The translations under genes and the position numbers were made by a program. Below the pieces are notes generated by a model. That model was not told the origin of the DNA. It saw only the letters and a list, made by a program, of their open reading frames with translations, and did not search any database. A DNA stretch of 64,000 nucleotides. It comes from Caenorhabditis elegans (taxonomy: Eukaryota; Nematoda; Chromadorea; Rhabditida; Rhabditidae). Position 1 is the first letter of the stretch; every line of letters starts with the position of its first letter. Positions 1 through 10,933 of the stretch are shown one piece after another. The stretch lies in NCBI RefSeq assembly GCF_000002985.6, contig NC_003284.9:496001-560000 (forward strand), read 5' to 3'.

Positions 1-195
1 CTTGAAAAACATAGACAGTTTTACTGTAATGATTACGAAGTGGTTTGGGACCGACTTTGAACAAAAAAAAAAGATAATTAATAATTTAAAGAGATATTGG
101 GGTTAAACTAAACAAGTACCTCCAAATCATTCGTGTACTTTTCTGCTGTTCTAAAATTTAGATTTGGACCTAAACTTCCTATTTCTAATTTTCAG

Positions 196-1213
196 CGGTG
201 TGCTTCCCTACTGCATTGTAGTGCTTGGATTGGCTCTTATCACAGCGTTATATCAAGAAATGCAACACAACATTGAGCGATTTATTCATCCTTTCGAGTA
301 TTCATTTAACAGGTAACGAAACAGCAAAAGAGAAATGTTCAATATGAACTCAAAAAATTCAATTTACAAACATTAGGGCTACCATGAGGTCGCCGCGCCG
401 GCTTCACGGCGTCACCGCATGCATCCGAATCAGGGGTGTGTGGCAAATTTGCCGAATTTGCCGAATTTGCCGTTTGCCGAGCTCGGAAAATTTGCCGAAT
501 TTGCCGTTTGCCGAGCTCGGAAAATTTGTCGAATTTGCCGAGCACGGCAAATTTCAAAAAAGTAGATTTGCCGAATTTGCCGAGCTCGGCAAATTTTGAA
601 ATTTGCCGAGCTCGGCAAATTTTGAAATTTGCCGCACACATCAAAAATTTGACTATACAATTTTGACAAAAACTATTGGTTTTTTCCCCAAAAATTTAGT
701 AAAATGACACAAAATTGAGTTACTTCGATGCTTAAGCAGACACACTACACGGAACTTATCCAGAAAACAGATGTATGTGTTAAAAATTCAGTAGTTTTGG
801 TGAGCCAAAAAACATCAAAAAATATCAAATTTTTCGGAGTTAGTTAAGCACGGCAAATTTGCCGAATTTGCCGAGCTCGGCAAATATTGGAAAAATAGAT
901 TTGCCGAATTTGCCGAGCTCGGGAAATTTTGAGATTTGCCGCACACCGCTGATCCGAATGTATAGTGCGGCGCGGAACCTCGAACGTGTCGGCCGCTTCC
1001 AAATAACTATCTTTCGCATTACGTTGCGCACACACAGCGGCACATTTCGCTTCTCACTGGGTTTACCTACATATACATGTTCCACTAAATTTTTGTTTCA
1101 GATTATGCGGAAATGTTGAAAGATGGGCCGGTGAGAAGAGTGAAGATAAAAAGTCGATTGTAACATCAAGAATAGAAGAAGAAAATGAGGACGAAATTAG
1201 TGATTACGAATAA
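196..1213 (+). CDS. 3' end of a membrane-protein gene (partial, last two exons)
   Basis: Two exons, 196-312 and 1102-1213, join in frame (AG/A gives Arg) and end at TAA 1211-1213. Both sides have good signals: TTTTCAG before 196, a GT donor at 313 and TTTCAG before 1102. The 76 visible residues begin with a hydrophobic stretch (GVLPYCIVVLGLALITALY), likely a membrane helix. An amphipathic segment (QEMQHNIERFIHPFEYSF) and a very acidic tail (IEEENEDEISDYE) follow. The upstream exons lie outside the window, so the family is uncertain. The last helix of a two-pore potassium channel was considered, but no pore motif is visible here. The intron is filled by a fold-back repeat. Confidence 0.6.
425..1040. 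repeat. Fold-back repeat rich in TTTGCCGAGCTCGGCAAA
   Basis: The intron between the two exons of the first gene is largely a repeat. The self-complementary core GCCGAGCTCGGC recurs with variants of AAATTTGCCG. The left flank (GGTGTGTGGCAAATTT) and the reverse complement of the right flank (GGTGTGCGGCAAATCT) match, so the unit is an inverted repeat. The unique-looking middle, about 611-780, is shared with a copy at 38911-39117. Confidence 0.75.
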
Positions 1214-1834
1214 CTACGACTATTTTCAATAATGAGCAGAACCTCCCCTCCCTCCATTACGAAAAAATGTCATTTCATTCAAAGTTCTTTCATTTTGAAA
1301 CATTTCTATTATAAGGATGTCATTCATTTATTATCGTTTTCTTTCGAATCCCTCTGCAAAAAGCAATGATAGTCACAAACGGTGAGCATAGATTAGATCT
1401 TTAGAGTTTTTTTTCGCATTGCAACGTGTACATTATTTTATCTGGAATTTCTCTTTTTTTTTTTGGTTTTTTTGTCTGGTCTTGTTTTCAAAAATAGAAT
1501 CGATTGATTGAGTACTTGGTTTAAATCAAATCACTATCAACTTAGTTCGAACATTTTGCAAACAGGTTTTGTTAATGATTTCAGATTAAGTCGACGTAAA
1601 CGAACAAGTGGTTGCAAATTCATTCAAATTCTTTTTTTTTGTTTAGTTTTTACTTACACTTTTTATATGTTTATAGATTTATTTTCAGACAAAACTTGAT
1701 TTAGCTTCAAACATTTTCAATGAATTTGCTTTCTTTTCAAAATGGATGTAGGAACATTTATCTGATGCGTACAATTTTGCCCATTAAAATCGAAATTCTG
1801 AAATTTAAAAAAAACTGAAAATTTTTGGCAATTG

Positions 1835-1955
1835 TGGCTAATACGGCAAACTAGCAACTTGCCAGTTTGCCGTTTTGCCAGAAATTTTAATTCCGGCAAT
1901 TTGTCGATTTGCCGATTTGCCGGAACAAATCGTTTTCCGCCCACCCCTGATATAC
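1835..1955. repeat. GCCGATTTGCCGG / CCGCCCACCCC repeat
   Basis: Contains runs of TTTGCCG with the sequence CCGGCAATTTG and ends near CCGCCCACCCC. Related copies are at 2185-2400, 26390-26675, 29030-29180 and 29660-29752. Confidence 0.7.
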
Positions 1956-2184
1956 ACATTTCGGAAGTTTGTCTCACAAAAATCAGTTTTAAATGTATTT
2001 TAATTGACTAAGTAGTTCTGCAGTTTTCGGCAACTTTTTAGCAAACTTCTCCACCTTTCAAAAAAAAGGTCCACCAAGCTTTGAAAAACCACGTCATGTT
2101 TAGTTAGTCAATTTTCCATATCCAGTCTTTCGAAGGAAACAGTTATGATTTTGTAATCAAATCAAGTAAGACCTCATTTCCAAT

Positions 2185-2400
2185 TCGGTATGTCGGAAAA
2201 TTGCCGGAATTGATTATTTCTGGCAACTCTGCAGATCGGCAAATTGCTGGTTTGCCGAAAAATGGCAGTTTTAAGTGTTTCCGTCATATAAAAATCCCTC
2301 TAAACACTTCCGGCAAATGTATGTTACGGCAAACTGCATGATGTGCCGAATTTTTTCTCGACAAAAAAATTTGCCGGACGGCAATTGCCGCCCACCCTTG
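2185..2400. repeat. GCCGATTTGCCGG-type repeat, second copy
   Basis: Same motif family as 1835-1955: GGCAAATTGC, TGCCGGAATT and a terminal CCGCCCACCC. Confidence 0.65.
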
Positions 2401-2937
2401 TGTTGATAGCATTATTAGCATTTAGAGAGTGTATTTTTAGTCTTGTTCAGTTCTCCGTTTCAAACCTGTGACTCTCAAGTGATTTTTCCTGTTTAAACTT
2501 TTTGGAAGGAACTAACTTTTGTGTATTTTTTTAAAATTTATACGCCTGAAGTTCTCCAGAAATGTCAAAACTTCATGGCATGGCTGTTAAATTTCAGCCC
2601 CACAACGCATGCTAATTGGGCCCTCGAGGGGTAGAAACAGTGTGAATTTGGAAGAGGTGATAATTATAACAGAGGGGTCCTTTGATTGATGTTCTTCTCT
2701 CTTTGGTTCTCATTTTGCCGTTTTCTTTGCATCTCTCAATCTTGACTTACCTCTATTGATTAAAAAAGAAGAAAAAGATAAATTGTTGCCTCTCTTCGCT
2801 TTCTCTCGTGCCCCTCTCGTCAATATTTCTCATTTCTCATTACTCTAAACAACCGTAATTGGGGCTATCATCTTAACTAATCGATCCTCTTCACCTCCTC
2901 CTCCTCATCGTGTCGTCAGTTTCGGAAGCCGAGACAA

Positions 2938-2961
2938 GGGACCGGGGGAGGGGGGAGGGGG
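2938..2961 (+). other. Potential G-quadruplex tract
   Basis: Four G runs (3, 5, 6 and 5 G) are separated by loops of 3, 1 and 1 bases on the + strand, a textbook intramolecular G4 pattern. Confidence 0.6.
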
Positions 2962-3254
2962 ACTGATAAATGACAAATGAGTGACCGTGAAGAATTGACG
3001 AGTTGAAAACAATACACACCACTATTCTGTTGATGTTCAGTGTGATGGTCAGAGTTTTGTAGAAAGCTACAGTGAAAATATAGCATTTGAGTTTGGTAGT
3101 TAAAACACGCAAAATTCACAAATCAGCAAGGAATTAGCAAAGGGGAAACTGTAATTACTTTTCTAAAAATAGCGATTATTAATTATTTTTAAAGGTTTTG
3201 TATTGGATCCGGTGGCGTTTACTGATGGTATCTCTTCTAGGGTGAATTTAAACC

Positions 3255-3580
3255 GTACCGGGACTAGCGGCACGGCCGATTTACCTTTCGTGAACCAAAT
3301 ATCACTTTCCCACTTTCCGAGCCCAAGTACCTAATTTCCGAGCAGGCTGGGTAAGCTTTTGGGGTGAGGTGCGACCCCCACTACCACTTATCCACCCGTG
3401 CCCATGAAAATTATTGCCATTTTTCAAATTTTCCCATAAAGTCCGGAGGCGCAAAATGTCTATCGCGGACCTCGATCGATCTCTGCTGTGCATTTACCTC
3501 AAGATCTGAAAAAAATTTCGTTGCTCCATTCTAATACCTTAGACCTTTCTACATAAGGAGCGCTTTATATATAGCAAGTT
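3255..3580. repeat. Dispersed repeat with TCTATCGCGGACCTCGAT motif
   Basis: A GC-rich island in AT-rich DNA. It shares TGTCTATCGCGGACCTCGAT (3459-3478) with 13292-13311, and near 3562-3579 it ends in GCGCTTTATATATAG, also found at 29383-29396. Probably a transposon remnant; the class is not proven. Confidence 0.5.
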
Positions 3581-5152
3581 ACATATTGAGGAGCCTAATT
3601 TCCAACTCTGGGTAAATTCCATTATTCATCAATATTTTACTCTTATGAATCAGTCAAAAGCATCCTCTATTCTATTCGTCGCTCTCAAACTCATTACAAC
3701 ACAATTTGTAGACGACAATTGGAATGGCCTCATTCCGATTCATAAATTAGTTTTTGTCAAATCTTGGAAATGAAGTGATTGAGTACGAAACATTGAAATA
3801 TGAGAAAGAGAATATTCGGATGATTGCCGTTTTGAGAATTGAGTCCATGGTTTGAACAGGCTTATGAAATTTATTGCTATATATGTTTTTTTTTCAACAG
3901 ATAGTTTCAGCCTGTTAGGAATATTTAAAAAGAAGCTTCTAGCTACAACCTCAAGTTTGGTCACTCTTACGCATCGTGGCGTTCGGATGTTGATGTTTTT
4001 TGAGTTGGTTAAAATTGCATATTTTGGCTATTTATATCATGTTATTTTGACTACTCAGGTATTTTTTAAGCCGATAGATTTCGAAATTTGGTAACCTATC
4101 GGCTTCAAAAGTTTGATTCATAAAATTCATTGATTTGAGCACATTTTAAATCTATATATTTCAAAAACAAAAATTCATAGTGAAATTTTAAGTTGCTTTA
4201 TTTTTTCAAAAAAATTTGAGTAGCTGAAGCCCTTGCCCATCTTATATTTTCTTATCAATTTCACACATTTTCGTTCTGAGATTTTTGATTTCTCAATTGT
4301 AACCCGTTGAAAATTACTTACTAACTGCGGTGCTATTTTCTTTTCATATTCTCTATCGTCTTCACGACACAACATATCAACTTGTAACAGTAACAAAAAG
4401 AGACTTATCAACAATCGGTTGTTTCTTTCATTCTCTCCTTCTTGCCAACCGTTTTTCTAGTGTCCGAAAGAAATGAGAGATAATGATGAGTGAATGAGTG
4501 TGTACGGGTGAACTGGTTATTTTTGCAGGCCAAAGAATGAACGAGTAACACATACTGTGTCCGTTTTTTGGACATTTGCCAAAGCAGACAAAAATTAATA
4601 AAGTAATGCTATACAAACATTAAAACGTGCCTGCCTGCAAGGCTTCAAAAGAACTCAATGAAACCTACTGAGTGTAAATAATATTCAATGTAAGTCTACC
4701 TATCTGGTAGTTTCCAGCAGCCGTATTTGAGGTTATCCCTGGGCTCATGGCTTGGAACTCATATCGTCTATGTAAGATTTTTAATCGATGTCAAAATATT
4801 CAATAGCGTATGATCATTGTGAACTTAAGAAAACAGGAACTAAAAACTTTTAAAAACTTTTGAACTCTTTCCCACAAAAACTTGAAATTATTTTTACATA
4901 ACAAGTATTTCTAAAAGTTTTCAAGAGTTTCTATGTATATTAAATTTTATTATAAATTGTATTTTTATCATTATTTTATGTTAGCAAACATTTACTTTCA
5001 AAACAATTTCAAAATGATTCCCACTTAAAGCTGAAAAAATACATTATCAGTATACCCAATTCAACTTTGACAGATCATTTTTCAAATATTTTTTCAATTA
5101 CTGATGGGACATAAGGTAAACTATTACACTATGAACCTATTATTAAAATAGT

Positions 5153-5375
5153 TACCGTATTTCCTCTATTAATATTGCACCCAATTGTTCAACTTTGACA
5201 GCTTATATTTCAGTTATCGTTTGTCCTATTCAAGTATTGTCAACTGACAAAATATTTGTTAGTTATTTTTCTACTAATTTGTTGTTTATGATATATTGAT
5301 ATCTTTAAAATGAGCCGAGATATACCGTTTCAAAGTTAAGTAGTCGGGTGCAATACGAATAGAGGAAATAAGGTA
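5153..5375. repeat. MITE-like element, TACCGTATTTCCTCTATT family
   Basis: About 223 bp with terminal inverted repeats: TACCGTATTTCCTCTATTA at the left, and GAATAGAGGAAATAAGGTA at the right, its reverse complement with mismatches. An inner GCACCC/GGGTGC pair extends the match. Other members are at 10355-10677, 17302-17693, 54591-54932 and 60381-60806. Confidence 0.8.
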
Positions 5376-6285
5376 TTTGATTTTAACTTTTGAACACCGT
5401 TTAATAGCTACAAAAATCTAATTTTTAGGTTTTAATGATTTCAAGGTTGCCTTCGAGTAGGGTGGATTTTTGTAGATCCATGATAACTTAAGTGTGGTTT
5501 GAAATTAATAAAAGAAAGCTCTTCAGGTACTTTTCAACTGAACAATTTAGAATGAAAGTTTTTTCAATAGAGCTCAATGGTAAAGTAGCGTCTTTGGGAA
5601 CATTGTTTTAGGCCACGCCATTTTTTTTGAAATCGATACCTTCTGATTTTATTTTCTACTTATGTTTAAAATATTAATATTAAAAGTTTGTAAAGTTTTG
5701 AACATGCGACAGTGCATTAGTTTTCTTAAAAACTGCCGAAAACTCAATAATTGTGACTTTCTATTATAAATGGAAAATTTTTTTATTGGTTTTCAATAAC
5801 TTTTTGAACTTCTTAAGATGGATAGGAACTTTTTCTTAGTTCAAAAATGTTCCTCTGCCGTTAACTACAAATTTTTTTCTTTGACACTTGGAAGCTCAAA
5901 TAAAGGAAAAGGAATAGTTTTCCCCGTTTTTCTATCTTGAAAAAATACGTTAAATTCAATTTTATTGCTGACATCAAATCTTAACCATAAAAAAAACATC
6001 AGGAATAAAAAATAAAAATTCCAGATTTTAGAAGAATTAAAGCATTGAGTGGTAAAGGAAAGTGCAGTGCATGGGAAAATAATTGGTTGCACATTAGTCA
6101 TACTGATACCCAGTTTGGAAAAGAAAATATGAAAGGAAATAATATACATAACACAGCTTGAATCTTTGAATTTTAAATCACAGACTTGATAGATATGGTT
6201 AATAAAGGAAAGAGGGGGAAAGTAAGATGACAAAAGTGAGCAGCTGAAACATAAGTAGCACAAAACATAGTGTAAAAGTTGTCAG

Positions 6286-7920
6286 TTAGGAAAGACTACG
6301 CACTGCTGTAGCACCAGTTTCCAGAGACATTTTCAGAGCATGGAAATGACTGAAGCCTTGTGTGAGGGCAATATTATGAAGGACCGGAAGCTGTGGAATC
6401 CCGTGGAAGGGGTTTTTGGGTAGAATTGGCCCCAAATGAGCACTCGTCGGTGAATGGGTCTTCTTATGACGTAGCAGGTTGTCTTTCCTGTTGAATCTGA
6501 AAATATACATGTAATTCGTTTCCATTTTTAGGGTTTCCATTTTTTCATTTTATATTTGAAAAGCCTTATTTTTTACCTAATTTTTGTTACCTAACCTAAT
6601 TTTTAACCTAATTTTGTAAACTCGTTTTCTAACATTTAAAACAAGTAAAACCAAGCTGTCAAAGGAAGGTAATAGTTTTCAAAGTAAGATGCCATCATTC
6701 CTAGAAATTCCTTGAACTCTTATCATTCTTCAACCAATCATTCTTCCTATCACCATAACTACTTTACAAATTGCTTCTCATTATCACTTGGGTCAAATTC
6801 GACGTGCCAAGGACGCCAGTCTCATTCCTCACATGACAATATTATGTTGCGCTTTGTTTGAAAAGACAAAAAGGGAAGCATAGACTGGGCAAGTTACTCA
6901 CTTTTTGTGGCAGTGTGGACATGTGTGTGGACGGAGGCCGGTATGAATGAACATGTGCTTTTTAAGGAGGAACTTGTTGGCGAACCGTTTGCCGCAATTG
7001 TTGTGCATGCATATGAACGGTTTCTCCAGGGCTGAAAAGTTGAAGGTTAATAGAGATTTTAAAAAAAGTATAAGAAAGCAACTCACCACAGTCTCCATCT
7101 CCACAGTTCGGTGATATCATTGGTCCGGTTGAAGACGATGACGACTCATTTTCAGTGATATCACCAGTTGATGGTGATGGTGACACTTCAATCTCTCCCT
7201 CGTCACTTTCCACGTCAATTTTTATATCTTCTGCATCAGATTCTGTGAAGTGATTTGAAACTGGCAGTTGTGGCACGGTTTTCATAAAGTTGGCGGCGTG
7301 CATGGTTCTGAAAACAAAAATTTGTTTATGGATAGAAACTGTTGATGAACATTAGAATTTCGAGCATTTCTCTTCTCGCAATCAAAAGTTACAGAGATTT
7401 AGTAGAGAAATATTGTTATATACAGATCCTCATAACGACTAAGTGTGCATCCAAATCACTAGTAAATGGAAAACCCTAATTACGTTTTTTTTAAAGCACA
7501 ATCATAAATTATTATGACTAAAATTAAGGATTAAAAGACGACCCCGTCTTCAAGCACTATGCACTGCGGATCTGGGAGTCAGGTACACTGCCTGGCGGTT
7601 CGTCCGCTGGGCTACTTACTTAAGCCACGTCCTAGCTGAGGACTGTGGCCCATAATCCAGGCGTGGATTGCTCCATTTTCAAATAGAGACTGGTGGTGAG
7701 GCCGGTCTTGAACTCGTGACATCCAGATTGTGAGTGGTTACCTTTACCGACTAAGCTATCCTGCCCCCATATGTATTTCAAACTAACATGACGATGTGAA
7801 GATGACTTATTAGAAGGTGTGACTTGATTTTGGCTAGCCCTAGGTCCATGTATACTGGGATGTAGCTCAGATTGAAGGGGATCTTCATTAGTTCTTCTTA
7901 ATGGTTGAGAAATAAGTTAC

Positions 7921-7978
<58 letters not shown>

Positions 7979-10933
7979 CATCTTCAACCGAATCTATCTA
8001 TCAGTCACTCTCATTCCTCGGATTGCCCTCATTAACAGAATCCACTTTCCCCATAAATATTTGAATTTAAATTGTTTCTCCCACTTCGTTATACATATAT
8101 CTCTCGCTCGTCTTCATCCTTATCAGTGTTCCTCTCAGTCTCATTTCCTCCATACTCAATTGGTAATCAATCTTGACGACGAATGAATTACCTCCTTCTT
8201 TTTCTCTCCATTGCATCTAGTGTTTCTCAATTGCGGCAAGTTGTTGTGTCCATACCCTCTACAGTAACCGCCCTCAATCTCGACGTGTCTCTCTCTCTCT
8301 CTTTCTCTGTTCCGCAACACATCAATCCTCTTCACTGATTCCCTAATTTTTGATTTTTAACAAATAAGTGGAAAGGAAGAAGCAAAGAGGTTTTCCAGAT
8401 GGTAATCTACACTTGTCTACACGATATAACCTACTCCAAAGGGCGCCGACTAGTGAAGTTCTCACATCGAATTAGTCGAAATTGGTGTTGAGCTATTTAT
8501 GCGATTGCCTACCCCGCTATTCTTACAAGGCCATTCTAACGGGGTTTCCGGAAAATTATTGTTCAGTTTTTTAAAATTCGAATGCCTCAAAAGTTATAGT
8601 GCTGATTGAGACATGACACTCAAATTGAGAAGTGGAGATTTCCCTCACTTACTCCGATTTTGATCAAGATAAGGGTGACATTCATCACGATCAATCAAGG
8701 TGTTGGTCGCGTTGAAGTGTTGATTAATTTCTAGGTGGTTTTCGAGGAGATTTATTCAATTTTGAAATGAATAAGGTCATCCAGTTTTCTTATCTGAAGT
8801 GACAAGAACAACAAAAAGTGAACCATTGTAAATTGCTTTTTTTGTTCGGGCTAACTATCTTCCTCTTTCTGATGTCCCGGATGCCAAATCAATTGCTTTT
8901 CTGGCTGCAACAAAATTATGGTTGCCATCCATTTAAGATGATCAGACCAGTTACCAGTTGATTTATTATCACCTACATTTGTTTACGCTCATCATCACCG
9001 TCGTCACTCCTTCTCTCGAGAATGCGGTCCGGGGGCAAGTTACCTCCTTTACTCTGTCTCTCTTTCTCCGGGGACGGGCGGTTACTGTAGTTTTCCTATT
9101 ATACTCCTCCCCCTCCGCTATCTTCTCAAACTTTCACAACGAGCAGCAACATCCATACCCGTTTCAATTGTCTCTCATTTGTTTTGTGTGAAATAAACAA
9201 AAGGTAGGAATGCGTCAGCCGGGAGGCGCCTACTGATACAGTTGAACAAGGGTTGACAGACAAAAAAATTTGACAAAGAAGTAAAACTTACATTTTCATT
9301 AAAGCAGCAAATTGCTCTTCTGACGGTTTTGGAGCAGGTTGATGTTGAAACATTGCGTTCAAGTATGCAGGGTTTGTCAATGGGTGCCCTAGCCATCGCT
9401 GCATTAATGCTGCGTTTGAAAATGGAATGGGAACTGGGATCTGCGGTAGGACAAATGGAAGTGAAGGTGGTGGAGGGGACACTGAATTCTCTTTGGACAA
9501 CATTTGAACGGTATCCTCCAAACTTCGCTTGGCTCGCTTACGAGATGGCATCTGAAAAAAATGGAATAAAATAAAAATAATATGATAGCAAAAAATGAAA
9601 AGAAAAATGTGAAATAGAAAGTATAGAATCATTTCAAATTATGCTGTGTTTGCCCAGTTAAAAAAGTGGTAGAGAGTTATGGAAAGGCGGAGAAGAATGT
9701 GATCGAAGAAATGCGATTTGAAAAATAGGGGGAAATGTGTGGGAATCTCAAATACACTGAAATACACTAAACGGAAACTGCCTCACCCCTTTCACGGAAT
9801 CATCTGAGGAAAAAATTGGCGGTGACACAACGGGATTTTCCATCGCCTCTACTTTGATTTCAATAGGCTCCAAGTCTAACGACTTTGAAGAGCAAAGTGA
9901 GTTGAACAAAATCATTGCTGGCAAAATATCTGGTGCTTCAGAGGAGAGTGGGGAGATTGGTGCGAAGTTTCGGGTCTGAAACGTTTTTGACAGGATAATT
10001 GAGGTGAGGAAATACAAGAATGCAAAGGAAAGTGTGATGGTTATCAAGATGGCGGAAAGGTAATTATGGTAATTAGTTGTAGAATATTTCAAAACAAAAA
10101 TTGAACTAACCTCTTCCAGCAGTTCGTCCACTCTGCTTAGTAGGCAATCAACAGTTTGGGTGACATCTTCGGAGATCTTGGATCTGAAAGAAAAAAAAAC
10201 TGTTCTGGACGTTTGGTATCTAGCCAGTATAATTTTTACTGCCTATCCCATTTGTGCACGATTTGTGAGCCTCTACAAGCTGAACGTGAATTGTATTGTG
10301 GCTTTGGTCAGATTTTTAAACTTCAAAAAACTTGAATTTTGTATTTCATTTAATAGTCTTGCAGCCTCTAGTAAACTTTCACCCTCATTAGTCTAACAGC
10401 CCTACCAGCCTCTAATTGTTTTGGAGCAAGCCGTTGCGAGACTGGGCGTGTTTTAGGGGACTCCTAGAAAACACTTTAAAATTTCAAAAGATTTAACGGA
10501 ATTGATGAAAAGTATGTAATACTCAGAATTGAACTATTTGTGTCCAAAATTTACTATTTTTTCAAAGCAGTGTCGAAAATTAGTCTTGCAGCCTCTTGCG
10601 ATTTCTATTAGTTGTGAACCAATACGGATCAATTTAGAAATAGTATTGCTTGCAGGGCTGATAGAGGAAATACGGTACCTGTATAATTTTTACGTTTGGA
10701 TAAAAATAACGTTTTAAACCTTATTTAGGACATGAAAGCACCTCCAAAGTTTCTCTTCAAAAGCTGAAATCTAACCTTTGAATCTCCTCGAGTAGTGAAT
10801 CCCGAGCGTGCACGATTGCTGACTCTAACAATGTCATCTCCTGCTCTGAACACGTGTGGCTCCTCAAAGCATCAGAAACTGGATCCACCAACTGCTTTGA
10901 AAAAAATTCCGAGAGGGGTTGTGACTTTTCCAT
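6286..10933 (-). CDS. Two-finger C2H2 zinc-finger protein (413 aa)
   Basis: Exons in transcript order: 10776-10933, 10111-10183, 9787-9975, 9292-9551, 7087-7307, 6902-7031, 6286-6496. The total of 1242 nt gives 413 residues, with every junction in phase. The C-terminal third has two C2H2 fingers: one of C-x4-C form (ICMHNNCGKRF ending HMFIH), then after the linker TGLRPHT one of C-x2-C form (CPHCHKKFNRKDNLLRHKKTH). The second finger is split by the last intron. Before them lie a helical N-terminus, an SKRAKRS-like basic patch (PSRKRAKRS), a proline-rich stretch and an acidic/serine segment. The likely role is a DNA-binding nuclear regulator, inferred from the fingers only. The start is the first ATG of exon 1, just behind a pyrimidine-rich acceptor-like site. 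I do not recognise the specific gene. Intron 4 carries a SINE-like repeat and a long AT microsatellite. Confidence 0.85.
7526..7769 (-). repeat. SINE-like repeat with tRNA-like promoter
   Basis: Read on the minus strand, this starts with a tRNA-like head. It has an A-box match TAGCTTAGTCGG and, about 45 nt on, a B-box-like GAGTTCAAGACC. The body (GATCTGGGAGTCAGG, CCCATAATCCAG) recurs inverted at 17944-18065. The anticodon arm does not fold, so this is not a functional tRNA gene. Confidence 0.55.
7924..7975. repeat. (TA)n microsatellite
   Basis: About 52 bp of uninterrupted TA dinucleotide inside intron 4 of the zinc-finger gene. The open frame over it (YIYIYI) is an artefact. Confidence 0.95.
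10355..10677. repeat. MITE-like element, CCTCTATTAG family, worn left end
   Basis: The right terminus TAGAGGAAATACGGTA matches the inverted end of the family seen at 5153-5375. The inner GTCTTGCAGCCTCTAGT is family sequence; the left terminus is degraded. It lies in intron 1 of the zinc-finger gene. Confidence 0.6.

Larger units (their letters stand above)
1214..6285. other. Intergenic region, repeat-rich, no supported gene
   Basis: About 5 kb between the first gene's stop and the stop of the zinc-finger gene. It holds two GCCGATTTGCCGG-type repeats, a G-quadruplex-like tract at 2938-2961, a repeat ending in GCGCTTTATATATAG near 3578, and a MITE at 5153-5375. The short open frames here show no splice-linked coding pattern or recognisable domain. 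Confidence 0.6.

Noticed and set aside
7700..7769. Functional tRNA gene on the minus strand
   Set aside because: A and B boxes are present, but the anticodon and acceptor stems do not pair.
7905..8186. + strand frame of 93 codons
   Set aside because: Begins with a YIYIY run over the TA microsatellite inside an intron; no coding signal.
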